Source: Schizochytrium sp. CCTCC M209059 (Eukaryota; Sar; Bigyra; Thraustochytrida; Thraustochytriidae). From it: a stretch of DNA of 64,000 nt. The stretch covers positions 133,788 through 197,787 of the forward strand of contig KN805375.1 of NCBI GenBank assembly GCA_000818945.1. Reading direction: 5' to 3'. Shown piece after piece: positions 1-10,708 of this stretch. Below the pieces are notes generated by a model, which worked only from the letters and a program-made list of their open reading frames with translations, was not told the DNA's origin and did no database searches. The position numbers were made by a program, and so were the translations under genes. Position 1 is the stretch's first letter. Every line of letters starts with the position of its first letter.

Positions 1-3000
1 TCCCCCACATCGATCTCGCTGGAATCAGTCTTGATGCGGTCGTAGATCTGTGCGGCTACACGACGTTCAAATTGATCTTCGTCTGTCCAGTCCCCGCTCT
101 CCGAAACGTGCATGAGCCAAAACCGGGCTTCCGTGAAGAGCTCGGCTGTCGGCGAAGACTGCAAGGTCGCAAGCTCGATAAGTTTGGTCAGCTTGAAGTG
201 CAGTTGAACGACAGACGACGAACTGAATCTTGTCCAGCGCCCAAGCATACTAAAGTCATTGACGCACTCGCGTACACTGTGCGTCCCGGCGGCAAAGAGC
301 GCATCCCACATGCCCAGACGCCCAATGAACCGATAAAAGCTCGCAATATCTGGAATATGCATGTTGGCCAGCATGGCCTCGGTTGGCATGTACATCGCGT
401 CTGCCAGTCGGCAAAAGGCCTCAAGAAAGCCTGTGTAGGACAGCGTGACAGCGCGCTCCCAGTCCTGCGCAACGTCCTCAACCTCGAAAATTGACTGTTT
501 GAAGATGAAGGCAACCTCGCGAAGCGTCAACCACGGAGAGATCACCCCGAGCGAGTTTACCACAGAAAACCATTCCGGAAGCGTCATGCGTCTACCCGAA
601 AGCCCGCCCCACGCCCTTGTATCGCGTGAGCTTCCGGCGTGCATATTGAAAAGCTGCTGCAAAATCGATTCGTTCTCCTGGAGCACGTCATTAATGCGCA
701 CCTTGTACAGCCTGGTGCGACGGTAATTGTCCGAGTCGATCGACTTTTCTGCCTCGAGCAGTGGCGCCAGATTGTCGTGGAAGAATCGGCTCAGCGCCAA
801 TACCATGCTCTTATTGGTGGTTGACACGTCTTCCTTGAAGTACTTTGCATCTGCAGCACGCACGACAAACTCGAGAAAACTAAATCGATGCATGGCGCGC
901 GTCCGCCCAAAGTTGTACGTCTTGCTCTTCTTCATGCAAAGCCGCTGTGCGCGCGTGAGGTCTTTCTTTTGGATGCCACGCGCAAAGATGTTTCCAGCGA
1001 GGCGCTTCATGCCTTCTTTTGACAAGAAAGAGGTGGGCACGCGGCTTAGAATACCTGCATCTTTGGCGAACTGCATGAGCGCCTCAAATTGAATACAATC
1101 GAGAAGTTTGGGCTCGATAGGTCGGCGCGAGAGCTCGTCAGGAGGGGTCTGACAAATAGCTGGCCCTCGTACAATGCTTGCGGCAGAATAGAAGCGGTAC
1201 ACTGCACAAACGACAGCATAATTGCTCCGAAGAAAGCCTTGGATTTTGAGCAGCATCGCGGGCACATTAGCGTCCATCTTGCCTTTGTCTGTACTGTCGC
1301 GCACCGCAATACTCTGAATGTACGACTTGAACCCGTTACGCTGCATCAATGCCGCCCAATCTTTTGCAAAAGCGCGCTCTGCGGACTCTGCGACGCACGA
1401 AAAGAGAGAGCGGCTGTCGGACTCGAGCTTTCGCGTGTGAAAGAGCGTCTCCTCTTCGATATTCAAAAAGATTTGTAGCGACGATCGCTTGGCAAGGGAG
1501 AGCATCGACTTGATCTTTCGAATGCTCATCGAGCGCAGCTTTCGCACGGGCTTCTTTTTTTGAATGAGCAACGGGAAATTTGTACCTTGCGACAATTCTT
1601 CGTCGACTTGTTTTAGTTTCCCGGGGTGCGGTGCCTGCACCTTTTTGGGGAGCAAGTCAAAGTCCACAAGCTGCGAGACTTCGAGCGAGCGGTATGCTGG
1701 GTTCTCGAAAGTGAGCGCGCACATGTCCCCATCAAAGAGACTCACTGGTGGTCGCGGCAGTCCGAATACCTCCTCGAGGTCCGTCGACGACTCGCGAATG
1801 GAGATCTGCGAGCCGCCCATCTTAAAGAGAAAGACCTCCCCGTCGTTTGCGCCGTCTGGACCGATAATGAGGTGCGGTTTGATATTCATTCGAAGGTACA
1901 CCACCGCACCTTCCACATGCGGAAAGAGCGAAAGCTTGCACATGCCCATCATGTCGCGCTCTTGACGGGTCAGCGGCATCGTCGATGTGCGGTTGTTGCG
2001 GAATAAAAGCCTGTCGTGCGGAAACTGGTTCTTGAGCGTAATGGTCCGCGAATTGCCGTCACTCCGAACACTCGCGACCTGTGGGTTCCATGGATCGCTC
2101 GCTGCGTGGCGGCGTTTTGACGTGTTTTGCTTTCCCTGCAACCACAACTTTGATCTCGATTCGCGCATGGCTTGCAGAAATTGCCCGCTCGCCCCCACAG
2201 ACTTTTTGCTTGCGCTAGTTTTGGCTTCATGCGACTTTCCCGAAAGACTGGCTTCCTCCATGCCGAGACCTGCAAGATGCTCAAAAACAAAATTCTCCGA
2301 CTGTCGATCTGCTTCACGGGAAGCTTCGGATTCACTCGATGCATCGTCGTCGATGCTCTCGGGCCCGTTCTGACTCGATTTGGAAGGCTTTGCATCTCTT
2401 GACGTGTCATTGTGCTTAAGGCGTAGCCACCATTGCAGGAAAGCCTGCTTGTCGCGGTTCAAGAGACTCTCGAGGTCGACACGTTGCTGCTTCTTACCTT
2501 TTCCCCACGATTCGTTGGATGCAGAGGCAGCTGCGCCCACGTGCTCCCGCTCTTCAAAATGAAAAGCCATGGCTTGGCGCGCACGCAGCTCGAGCTCGTA
2601 TAGCTGGAGGCGGTTGCTTGGGTGCGCGGCCCAGCGCGAGAGCAACGACTTAACCAAGGCTCGGTTCTGCTGCGATTCAAAGACCCATGCCATTCTTAAT
2701 GTAGTGTGCAAGCCGTCGCGACAGAGGACCACTTGATTTTGTGGGTTGTTGGAAAGATGCAGCAACGCCACAAGCGCGGCGCTCACTTCCGCGTCCATGA
2801 TGCATTTGTAGCATCGATTTCCCAGCTTGGAGCGTCGCGTCCCGTAGGGGCACGAGCAAACGCGCTCGTTCACGGGGGTCTTTTCGATCTCGTCGCAAAC
2901 CTGGGCTGCTACCGAGAGGAAGCGACTTGGAATGCGAACCTTGCGCAGTAGCTTGTGACCCTTGGCAGAAAACTGGATGTACGCAAAAATGTGGCCCGCG

Positions 3001-6000
3001 TAAATGCGAAAAGTTGGGTCGGACTCATTCATGAAGCAACGAATGAGAGCCACGGCTGTCTTTTCGGCTGCAAAATCCGGAAGAGGCATTTGCAAAAGAA
3101 GCGATGCGGCCGTGCAGCGTGTGCGCGAAGAGAGGCGATCGCTGCAGGCCCAACGAAGACAATCCGTGAGAAGAGCGCCCGAATTTTCCAGCAGGTCCGC
3201 GGAGAGTTTTGCCGAGTCAGCCGCGAAGAATGCACCAACCCGGATGATTTGCAGACAGAGATATCCATGATGCTGAGCGTCTCGGCTCTTTTCCCGCGCA
3301 ATGCTACTCTGCGCAAGTCTGTAGATGAGCTGGAAGCCCCCGCTCTGTGCAAATATGCACAGGTTGGACGTTTGGTAAAGCATGGTCCAGAGGAAGAGCA
3401 GGATGCGCGTGATAACAGCTGGTCGCATCTCTGCGCATAGGGCAAGGTCGCGGAGCGTGGATTCGACGGCTCCCACATGGCCCAACGCGCGATTGCTCGT
3501 TGCATTACGAGCCAAAAGCCACATTGCCGTGTACGCCTCTCCTTTGAGCACGTGCAGGCCAGCGAGGTCCACGAATCTACGCAACACGAGCGTGTCCTGG
3601 GGCTCCCGGATTAGAGCGCACGCCGAGACAAGCGTGCACATCTTAACTACCACCAGTCTCACGTCGTATGTTGATTTCGTCGCCGCAGCGACTCGCCGAA
3701 GGAAGGTTTGCGCTGCACCGAATGAGAAGAGACCCATATTTGGCACAGCGACCGTCTTCGCAGGCTGGTCCTCGCCGGACTGTTGGGATTTGATCTCATT
3801 TGCTCGTCGTCCGACAGCGTCGACATCAGTGTCCTCGCCAGCGTTAAGCCGATGCGCGGCCTCGCGAAAGCCTTTTGCTCGCTGGTCGCGAACAACGTGG
3901 CGAACCTTCTCGCGAAAGAGGCTTTTCGTGCTCTGAGCCTGTGACACAACGCCCATGAGCTCCTCGTCGTCGGGCCCGTCTTCAGCCTCGTCTTCGACAA
4001 GAGATCCTACCGTCATGACGTGCTCCGCAAGGTGGTCAAGACCGAGGGTAAGAACGAGGTTCCGCGAAAACAACGCAACGTCAGCGTACCGTTTCAAGTC
4101 ATTCTTGCAGATCCCTTGATCAGCGGCGTCGGTAATATTGTCTCGACAATGCTGAAAGGCGTACTTGGACGTTACACCAATGTGGGTGAGAAGCTGCACG
4201 AGGTTCCACGCAGATGTAATTGTTGCTTTGCCTTGAAGGAGGTACTCGGCGCCGGAACTTGACGTGAAGGTGACACGCTGCATGTTTTTCCTCGAGTCGT
4301 TGCTGAGCATGCGCGCCAGATCACGTACAAAGTGTGAAAATTCGCGCGTTTCAAGCAAGCGCAGGCAGCCTGCCGTGGTCCGTAACATACATGTAAGGAT
4401 CGCGATGGCCACCGCCTGGATGCGATCGAGTAAGTCACTCACACGCGGTGTACAGGCAGCGCTCAGTCCCTGCGCGCCAGTGGTTGCTGCGGGTGTGTCG
4501 TCCACTTCATCGCTGTTATCCGCCCGCAAAATCTTTTGCAAAAAGTCTACCCTCAAAATTCGAAGACAGAGCGCGAGAATGTCGTCGACACGCTCCGGTG
4601 GAAGAATTAGCCATGCGTCTGGGTCTTTTTCTCGGCCTCCGAGGGCTTCCTCTTGCTGTTGGTCGTCATCCTCCATGTCGTCCTCCATTCCATCCAGAGA
4701 GCTATCGTCAGCACAATCGGCGTCGCTGCTGGCGTCGGAGCGTGCGCAGTCAACTTTGTCATGGCAGCCTGCTGATTTCATGCCATGCAACTTCTCGTGC
4801 CTGCTCTGCTTTCGTTGACGACGCGACTTGCCTGAAGAACGGCGCGTACAGGTCTGGGGCAGTTGCAATCCCGTTTTTTCGTTGGTGGTACACCCTGGAA
4901 ACATGCACTTGCCAGTGTAGAAACACGTACACTCGTGATGAATGTAAGCAAACTGTCCGCGGTCTGATTTGCAACAGGCCCAAATGACACAAAGCGAACG
5001 GCACAGACCCTCGAGCAAGGTTTCGTGCGCAATGTCCTCCGCACAAGCTGCAGATGAAGTTTCTTCCTTCTTTTCACGCGAGGTGACCGCGATGGACGCA
5101 ATGCTCTTCGAGGTAGGCAGCCTAGCAAAGAAAGCTGTATCATGGCCGGTCTCTTCTTCTGGAGTTTCTAGATCTGCCCAATGTGCCGTTCCTGCAGCAC
5201 CACTGAATTTGCTGAGACGCTCCTGATGAGTAAGGACCGCAACAACGTATTGCAGACTATTGAGGAAGGAGGAAAACTGACCCGTCGTGAGGAACTCGCG
5301 ACAAAAGTCGGATTTCACGGTGAAATTGAGCAAAATCATAGACACGCAGAGAAAGTATGGCTCTGAGACAATGCGATCCGCAAAGCGAAGCGAGGCGACC
5401 AAGGCACTGACCGTGTTGTCCTGGAAGGCTTTGTGTCTTCGAAAGGCATGATCGTTAATGAGAACATGGCAGAGAATGCGACCGGTGCAGTCCATGTACA
5501 CGGGTAGTTCATACTCTTGAGACTTGCGCACGACGTCAAAGAGCGACTGCACAAACTTTGTAAGAGCGGCGGCGGAGAAGCCTTCACATGCCGCGGGATC
5601 CCGAATGAGGCACGCGAGAGTCCCAAGCAGATAGCACACTCGATCGGAGACACGCTTAAGCGACCCAGCACGCACAAACTCTGCTAAAATTTGTGTGAGG
5701 TTCTCGACGACGTCCGTTTCGCGTGCAAGTTTCACACTCGCGATGCTATGCGTAGACGCTGCCCAGAGAAGGCCTAGAATAGCTCGCTGCAGCTCTGGTA
5801 TAAGCGTCCAGAAGATGTTGCGCTTTGTGTCCTTGACGACGTTTTCGAGAATTAAGTGAAAGACGCGCTCGAAAATATGAGACCGGCGGGCTTCAATAGA
5901 AAGAAATAGACGCCAGGCTTCCTCGCAGCAGGCAATGTACTCAAGCTGATTTTCATGCGATCTCTCGCAGGTTTTGGACCTGTCGATGCCTTTGTTCGCC

Positions 6001-6944
6001 GCGTGGAATCTCGACATGAGCGCCTCAAAGAGGATGATGTATTGTTGGGCCTTGTGCTGTTGCACGCTATGAATCCACGCTCGAAGTTGCACATGGAGAT
6101 CCGTGTCCGTTTTGAGTTCATGCCAGGTCGGTAGCTCGAGGCCTCGAGGGGAGCAGTCGTCGAGACCAAGAAGCATGCATTTGTCGACTGTTATATCAAT
6201 ACCATCCACTGCGCGTCTTAGCACGCTCTCGACCGAGTCTTCTGTGCTCACGGCAAAGTCGACCGTGATTTTTGATGATACGGTTGAGCCATTGTTGTCG
6301 GTCATTGAAGAGCTCATTGAGGTTTGCGCACTTTCGCTTTGCTCTCCTCCCTTTTCGTCAATTGCTGCGCTAATTTGCGTACTTGACGAACCGCCTGTTT
6401 GGACCGCACACGCGGCTTCGGAAATATCGGCTGTGCACGGTGAGGACACAAACTGTAGTGATTCTTTTTCTGCTGCTTCAATCATGCTTTGCATAGTTGA
6501 ATGGCGGCGCAACATACTTACGTAGGGATCCATCTTGCCAGATTTGATCGAGCTTTGCCGCTTGAGGAACACATTGGCCACCACTCTCGACGCGCGGCCC
6601 CAACGCCTTGATGGCACGGACTTGGGCGGCGATGGCATGCGCATTTTGCTGCTTCCGCTCACTTCATTGTCGTCATCTTCAAGTTCTGTTTTGAGAAGGG
6701 GAAGACGCGAGCTTAAGCCGCGCGCAGGAGCGGATCGCAGAGGTGAAGGTACGATCTCTGTGCTTGCGTGCGAGAGGTCGTCTTGATCGTATTCAAGGCT
6801 GCCATCTTCGTTGTCGTTATCATGAGGGTTGTTGTTGTTGTTGTTGTTGTTGATTGTGATATCATGCAGAGGCTCGGGCCGCTTTCGCTCCGCACTCTCG
6901 TTTGCTGCGCTTTCCTTTGGTTCGAGTGCTGCTTCGTCCGCCAT
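1..6944 (-). CDS. Giant helical-repeat protein, 3' end outside the window
   Basis: One reading frame stays open from the ATG at 6944 to the left edge, about 2,314 codons, and the stop lies beyond the window. Residues about 1-250 are polar and low-complexity, with a seven-Asn run near residue 32 (GTT repeat at about 6833-6852). Residues about 260-1250 look alpha-helical and armadillo/HEAT-like (for example LPVYMDCTGRILCHVLIND). A basic then acidic disordered insert lies near residue 715. Residues about 2000-2290 contain two similar blocks, FLEFVVRAADAKY and FLEAFCRLADAMY, an EF-hand-like pattern that I associate with protist ciliary proteins (inference). I do not recognise the family. One GTAAGT lies in frame near 6522, but the frame reads through it, so no intron is needed. 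Confidence is high that it is a gene and low on function. Confidence 0.85.
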   Translation of the reverse strand, partial: MADEAALEPKESAANESAERKRPEPLHDITINNNNNNNNPHDNDNEDGSLEYDQDDLSHASTEIVPSPLRSAPARGLSSRLPLLKTELEDDDNEVSGSSKMRMPSPPKSVPSRRWGRASRVVANVFLKRQSSIKSGKMDPYVSMLRRHSTMQSMIEAAEKESLQFVSSPCTADISEAACAVQTGGSSSTQISAAIDEKGGEQSESAQTSMSSSMTDNNGSTVSSKITVDFAVSTEDSVESVLRRAVDGIDITVDKCMLLGLDDCSPRGLELPTWHELKTDTDLHVQLRAWIHSVQQHKAQQYIILFEALMSRFHAANKGIDRSKTCERSHENQLEYIACCEEAWRLFLSIEARRSHIFERVFHLILENVVKDTKRNIFWTLIPELQRAILGLLWAASTHSIASVKLARETDVVENLTQILAEFVRAGSLKRVSDRVCYLLGTLACLIRDPAACEGFSAAALTKFVQSLFDVVRKSQEYELPVYMDCTGRILCHVLINDHAFRRHKAFQDNTVSALVASLRFADRIVSEPYFLCVSMILLNFTVKSDFCREFLTTGQFSSFLNSLQYVVAVLTHQERLSKFSGAAGTAHWADLETPEEETGHDTAFFARLPTSKSIASIAVTSREKKEETSSAACAEDIAHETLLEGLCRSLCVIWACCKSDRGQFAYIHHECTCFYTGKCMFPGCTTNEKTGLQLPQTCTRRSSGKSRRQRKQSRHEKLHGMKSAGCHDKVDCARSDASSDADCADDSSLDGMEDDMEDDDQQQEEALGGREKDPDAWLILPPERVDDILALCLRILRVDFLQKILRADNSDEVDDTPAATTGAQGLSAACTPRVSDLLDRIQAVAIAILTCMLRTTAGCLRLLETREFSHFVRDLARMLSNDSRKNMQRVTFTSSSGAEYLLQGKATITSAWNLVQLLTHIGVTSKYAFQHCRDNITDAADQGICKNDLKRYADVALFSRNLVLTLGLDHLAEHVMTVGSLVEDEAEDGPDDEELMGVVSQAQSTKSLFREKVRHVVRDQRAKGFREAAHRLNAGEDTDVDAVGRRANEIKSQQSGEDQPAKTVAVPNMGLFSFGAAQTFLRRVAAATKSTYDVRLVVVKMCTLVSACALIREPQDTLVLRRFVDLAGLHVLKGEAYTAMWLLARNATSNRALGHVGAVESTLRDLALCAEMRPAVITRILLFLWTMLYQTSNLCIFAQSGGFQLIYRLAQSSIAREKSRDAQHHGYLCLQIIRVGAFFAADSAKLSADLLENSGALLTDCLRWACSDRLSSRTRCTAASLLLQMPLPDFAAEKTAVALIRCFMNESDPTFRIYAGHIFAYIQFSAKGHKLLRKVRIPSRFLSVAAQVCDEIEKTPVNERVCSCPYGTRRSKLGNRCYKCIMDAEVSAALVALLHLSNNPQNQVVLCRDGLHTTLRMAWVFESQQNRALVKSLLSRWAAHPSNRLQLYELELRARQAMAFHFEEREHVGAAASASNESWGKGKKQQRVDLESLLNRDKQAFLQWWLRLKHNDTSRDAKPSKSSQNGPESIDDDASSESEASREADRQSENFVFEHLAGLGMEEASLSGKSHEAKTSASKKSVGASGQFLQAMRESRSKLWLQGKQNTSKRRHAASDPWNPQVASVRSDGNSRTITLKNQFPHDRLLFRNNRTSTMPLTRQERDMMGMCKLSLFPHVEGAVVYLRMNIKPHLIIGPDGANDGEVFLFKMGGSQISIRESSTDLEEVFGLPRPPVSLFDGDMCALTFENPAYRSLEVSQLVDFDLLPKKVQAPHPGKLKQVDEELSQGTNFPLLIQKKKPVRKLRSMSIRKIKSMLSLAKRSSLQIFLNIEEETLFHTRKLESDSRSLFSCVAESAERAFAKDWAALMQRNGFKSYIQSIAVRDSTDKGKMDANVPAMLLKIQGFLRSNYAVVCAVYRFYSAASIVRGPAICQTPPDELSRRPIEPKLLDCIQFEALMQFAKDAGILSRVPTSFLSKEGMKRLAGNIFARGIQKKDLTRAQRLCMKKSKTYNFGRTRAMHRFSFLEFVVRAADAKYFKEDVSTTNKSMVLALSRFFHDNLAPLLEAEKSIDSDNYRRTRLYKVRINDVLQENESILQQLFNMHAGSSRDTRAWGGLSGRRMTLPEWFSVVNSLGVISPWLTLREVAFIFKQSIFEVEDVAQDWERAVTLSYTGFLEAFCRLADAMYMPTEAMLANMHIPDIASFYRFIGRLGMWDALFAAGTHSVRECVNDFSMLGRWTRFSSSSVVQLHFKLTKLIELATLQSSPTAELFTEARFWLMHVSESGDWTDEDQFERRVAAQIYDRIKTDSSEIDVG

Positions 6945-7789
6945 GGTAAAGCTTCGCCTGCTGCGTGCGTCCAATGCAAATGCTCTTTTTAAAATAACTT
7001 CGCGTCGGCAGCACGCATGTGCCGCAGACTTGGCTGGCGTCCACGCCAACTCTACGTCACGCGGTCGTGGCTAGACCAAATCAGCGTTGCTGGTGATGTT
7101 ATATTGTATCTATTATGCCATGTGATGCTCGTCGTCTGTGTGAAGACGGACGACGCCAGGCCAGGCCACACGAGGGTACAGACGATGACAAGTGCCAAAC
7201 AATTTATCTGCGCTGCCTCCGCTTGTTAGCACATGGGGGGGACCGAATCCCTGTTTCCGTCTCTGGCTAACTAACTATCGACGATTGCGTCGAGGCCGCG
7301 CACCCAAAAAACTTTTTGCTCTCACCGGACATTTGCCCTCACTTCAAGCGCCCTTGAGCAAGAAGCGATCAGAACACTTTTAGAACAAAATTTAGAACAT
7401 GAATTTTTATTTTTCGGCGCCGCGTCCTCATTTGCGAAGACTCAGGCGCTGACACCGTGACATGATTGTTGAAGCGGACCAGATCTATATCATGAGCGAT
7501 TCATGGTTTACATTATGCTAGCCCCAGGCCTACACAGCTTGCCGATCTGCTTTCGCGTTGACTCACGAGCACAGATAGACGTAGGCCTAACTAAACTTTG
7601 ATGCGGATCGATCATCTCTTCATAATCAATGCAGATTAGAGGCGATCAAGTGCTGCGCGCGACGCACACGTGGCCCTCCAAGGCCTTTGCGCGAGGTGGC
7701 CGTCCTTGCGCGAGGTGGGCGCCTTTGCCCGAGCGTCGTGGAACTCGCAGGTAGTCTGCCAGAGTAGAGAGATCAAAAGATAAGATAAG
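6945..7789. other. Divergent intergenic region
   Basis: This separates the giant minus-strand gene from maspardin on the plus strand and should hold both promoters. It carries one TAGGCCTA palindrome (7582-7589). I see no convincing coding frame and no RNA gene. Confidence 0.6.
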
Positions 7790-8747
7790 ATGACCCTGGA
7801 AACACCGCTGGGGCAAGATGCGGGCTATCGCGAGTTCGTGGGGAAATACGCCTTTCAACAGGTACGCGAGAGGTGCGAGAAAATGGTGCTTTGAAAAGAC
7901 GCGCAGTAGAAACTCACGTAAATGAAATGTGGCCGAGCATCTGAAGACTACCTTGCGGGACGGAGCTGTGTGGAAGTATTACGAGGTTGGCCCGCCAACA
8001 GCGACTCCGCTCATTTGCATCCACGGAACTTCTGGCACAGCGCACGGCTTTTTTCGGCAAATGCTCGGGCTCAGCGGTCGAGGATATCGGGTACTCGCGG
8101 TTGGGTATCCCGTGACATGGACGCAAAAGGAGTGGGCGGAAAGTTTTGCTCGATTCATGGCTGCAAAGGATATTCGTGGCGCACATCTTTATGGTGTCAG
8201 TCTTGGAGGTCACCTTGCGCTCGTTTTTGCACGATATTATCCAGAACGGGTCCTGAGTCTTGTATTAACGAACGTGCTTTGCGACACGTCCCAATTTGCA
8301 GAAAACGCGCCGATGCCAGTCGCATCGTACGCCTACATGCCCTCGTTCGTATTGCGCAAGTTCATCCTGGACGGCTTTCCAAAGGACGCAGCCTTTCCGG
8401 TCGGCGTGGACGAGGCAATCGAATTTCAGATGATGCAACTTGATACATTGACGCAGGCTGAGCTAGCGTCTCGGATCACGCTCAACCTAACAGAAGGCGA
8501 GAGCGCTCAGGTCAGGCGTCCACGATGCCTTATGTTGGGCGATGAAAGTATAACAATCATTGATCCGCTTGATCGCGTATCTTTAGCGGCACCGTTGCGC
8601 GAGCAGCTCTATGCCTGCTTCCCAGGAGCCAAAATGGCGTTACTAAAGACAGGCGGTGACTTTGTTCATATCTCGCGCTCTGAAGAAGTTAACATGCACC
8701 TTGTTGTGCACCTTCGTCGAGCGGGCCTACGCGCTCTTGCAAGCTGA
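7790..8747 (+). CDS. SPG21: Maspardin (SPG21-type alpha/beta hydrolase)
   Basis: Maspardin is a cytosolic and endosome-associated alpha/beta-hydrolase-fold protein linked to trafficking; in animals the nucleophile position is present but enzymatic activity is uncertain. Exon 2 encodes the diagnostic blocks: WKYYEVGPP, SGTAHGFFRQMLGLSGRGYR, the nucleophile elbow GVSLGG, LASRITLNL and the C-terminal LLKTGGDFVHISRSEEVN. The long frame has no upstream ATG: a TGA lies at 7923-7925 and the first possible codon is GTG at 7929. I therefore predict a first exon 7790-7861 (starts MTLETPLGQD, ends at CAG/GTACGC) joined in phase 0 to exon 2 at 7938, or at 7947, which matches family spacing slightly better. 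The product is then about 290-293 aa, near the animal length. Identity is confident; the exact acceptor is not. Confidence 0.93.
7862..7946 (+). other. Predicted intron in the maspardin gene
   Basis: The donor is CAG/GTACGC at 7861/7862. Two in-frame acceptors are possible: AG at 7936-7937 (76-nt intron) or AG at 7945-7946 (85 nt). Both keep phase 0. The intron is inferred from the lack of an in-frame ATG in the long exon and from an upstream peptide containing YREFVGKYAF, which fits the family N-terminus. Confidence 0.6.
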
Positions 8748-8974
8748 ATGCACACATCCTCCCGCTGGCTCGTATAGTGCATAGGCAGATAGATTGTCGT
8801 TGTGCATCATACAAGGACTCTCAATCAGTCCTTTCAATACCAATAACACAGATGCTCCGGCGCAGTCCGAAAAGGAAGGCATAATTGGTGCGTTTTCCTG
8901 GATTGTCCTCCGTTTTGGCCGGTTGGAGTAGCAATCGACGCAGCAAGAGCAACAAAAGGAGAAGAAGACGAGCA

Positions 8975-9673
8975 TTATCCTGCGTGGTCCCTTCCGACAA
9001 GAGTGCCCTGAAGAAGTTCGCTCAGCGTACGCGCAGGCAGGCCTAGGGTTCTTCGCGCGCGCTGGCCATTTATGACTTGCTGCTCGAGCGCGCGATCGAG
9101 AATACTTACAAGCTCCGAAGAAAGCGAGTGTGCCGGTCTGTGCGGAACATCGCGTATATGTACAAGAAATCCAGACGGCCGCCCTTCGAAAAGGACCTCG
9201 AGGGGACTTTTGTCTTGACCTGGACATTGGGCGCGCACGCTCACCGCAATTGTCCTTGTACGACCATTGAGCTTGCGTTCGACCCGCACAATCTCCTTGA
9301 ATGAAGGCTTTTCTGGACGAAACGACTGATGTGGACTGCGCATGGCGAGACCTTTTGTTCGTTGGTTTGCGTTTTGCACTGATGCGGCGGCGTTGTTGCT
9401 GTGACGAAGCCGCGTTGCCAAAAGATTTGCAAGGTCAAGTAGCTTGGCGCAACGCATCTCCAAGGGGAGCTCCCGGAGCGTAGACTCGTACCAGTCACGA
9501 AAGTTAAAGGCTGTTTCATCCATTTGCTCTACGCCAACTTGGTCCCAGAACTTTTTTTCGAGGACGAACATGGCGAAGCTCTTCGCGGAACTCGACGCTG
9601 TCTCGAGCTCGCGCATGGCCTCGAGCAGGCCATCGTCTGCGCGCGCTCCGTCCAGTCGCGCAAGTGCAGCCAT
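8975..9673 (-). CDS. Unrecognised 232-aa protein
   Basis: I do not recognise this protein. The first in-frame ATG is at 9673 (MAALARLDGARADD); the frame extends upstream only through non-ATG codons. The N-terminal half is predicted helical and charged (FNFRDWYESTLRELPLEMR, then LLDLANLLATRLRH). The middle is basic and polar, and the C-terminal third has a beta-like stretch (RTRTIAVSVRAQ) before a helical end. There is no signal peptide or membrane segment. It converges with maspardin, with about 227 bp between the stops. A spliced upstream exon cannot be excluded. Confidence 0.6.
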   Translation of the reverse strand: MAALARLDGARADDGLLEAMRELETASSSAKSFAMFVLEKKFWDQVGVEQMDETAFNFRDWYESTLRELPLEMRCAKLLDLANLLATRLRHSNNAAASVQNANQRTKGLAMRSPHQSFRPEKPSFKEIVRVERKLNGRTRTIAVSVRAQCPGQDKSPLEVLFEGRPSGFLVHIRDVPHRPAHSLSSELVSILDRALEQQVINGQRARRTLGLPARTLSELLQGTLVGRDHAG

Positions 9674-10708
9674 GAAGAAGATTTCCGTCGGCGGCCGACG
9701 TTTCAATCGATTTTGTTTGCAGGCTTTGTTCGTGTCACTGGCTGGTGGTTCGGTTGTTTGGTTTCTTGCGCGACGTCCGCAAGATACTCGGTCCCTAATC
9801 TTACTTTCTTCTTTCCACACACCCTTCCTTTCTCCCTCCCTTCCTTGCCTCTCTCATTGCTTTGCCTACTACGCAAGTTGTAGTGTGTGTAGTATTGCTT
9901 TGATCGCTGCCGCCGGCCACACACATTTGCGCTCGCCACATCAGTGCACAAAAGTCTGCAACAGCTCTTTGCACAACCCCAAAATGTCCAACTACAAGTT
10001 TGGGGAGTAAAGGTGGGAGGTTGATCAGATCGTCCGTCCGCACGTTCGCCGACCTCGTTCGCTCATTCGTTCGTTCGTTCGTGTCGCTCGCTCGCTCTAC
10101 CCACTCGTTGGTAAACAAACGTGCGTGCGTGCTGTGCAGTACTCAGCACGTGCTCCATTCAACTTTGCATGAATAAAGAAAAAGTTCGTAGAGAACGTAA
10201 GGGCTTTTCACTTCTTCGTTCCACCAAGCCGCCCGTCCACCTGCCTGCCTGCCTGCCTGCCTGCCTTCCACAGCATCATTGCCACACGCTTTTCCCGCGC
10301 GTCCTCCTCCGCCGGTCGTTCCTCCTCCACTCCTCCCTGCGTCCAAAACATCTATCTATCCTCCGCGTGCAGCGCAGCCGCGACTCGGGCCGTCTCTGCG
10401 CGCTCTCAGCCTCCTCCCCGGTCCGGGGCCCACTCCGTTTAGGTGTCCCAGAGGCCCCCATCCAATCGGGGGCCTCTCCGCCAGAAGAAGTAGTCTCCAC
10501 GCGACCACCTCCTAACCGTAGCTCTACTATACAAGCAAGAAAGCAAGAAGGAAAGCAAGAAGGAAAGAAAGAAAGCAAGAAGGAAAGAAAGCAGGAAGGA
10601 AAGAAGGAAAGGAAAGAAGGAAAGGAAGGGAAGGAAGCCAGAGGAAAGGGAGCGGAGAAGGGCAGGGCGGAGCATCATAGCAGCAGAGCCGGAGCCGGGC
10701 GCGGCGCG
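9674..10708. other. Divergent promoter region with microsatellites
   Basis: This is the spacer between the unrecognised minus-strand gene and the chalcone-isomerase-like gene. It is pyrimidine-rich near 9800-9860, holds a TTCG array at 10066-10081 and a CCTG array near 10239-10264, and becomes strongly purine-rich (AAAG/GAAGG tracts) at about 10536-10660, just before the start codon. Long frames here are low-complexity and I do not accept them as genes. Confidence 0.6.

Noticed and set aside
6513..6525. GTAAGT donor-like site in the giant protein gene
   Set aside because: It reads as Tyr-Val-Ser-Met in the open frame, and no paired acceptor improves the protein.
10121..10708. Frame continuing upstream of the chalcone-isomerase-like start
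   Set aside because: The upstream part is translated microsatellite (Lys-Gln-Glu-Gly-Lys repeats), and coding composition begins near 10709.
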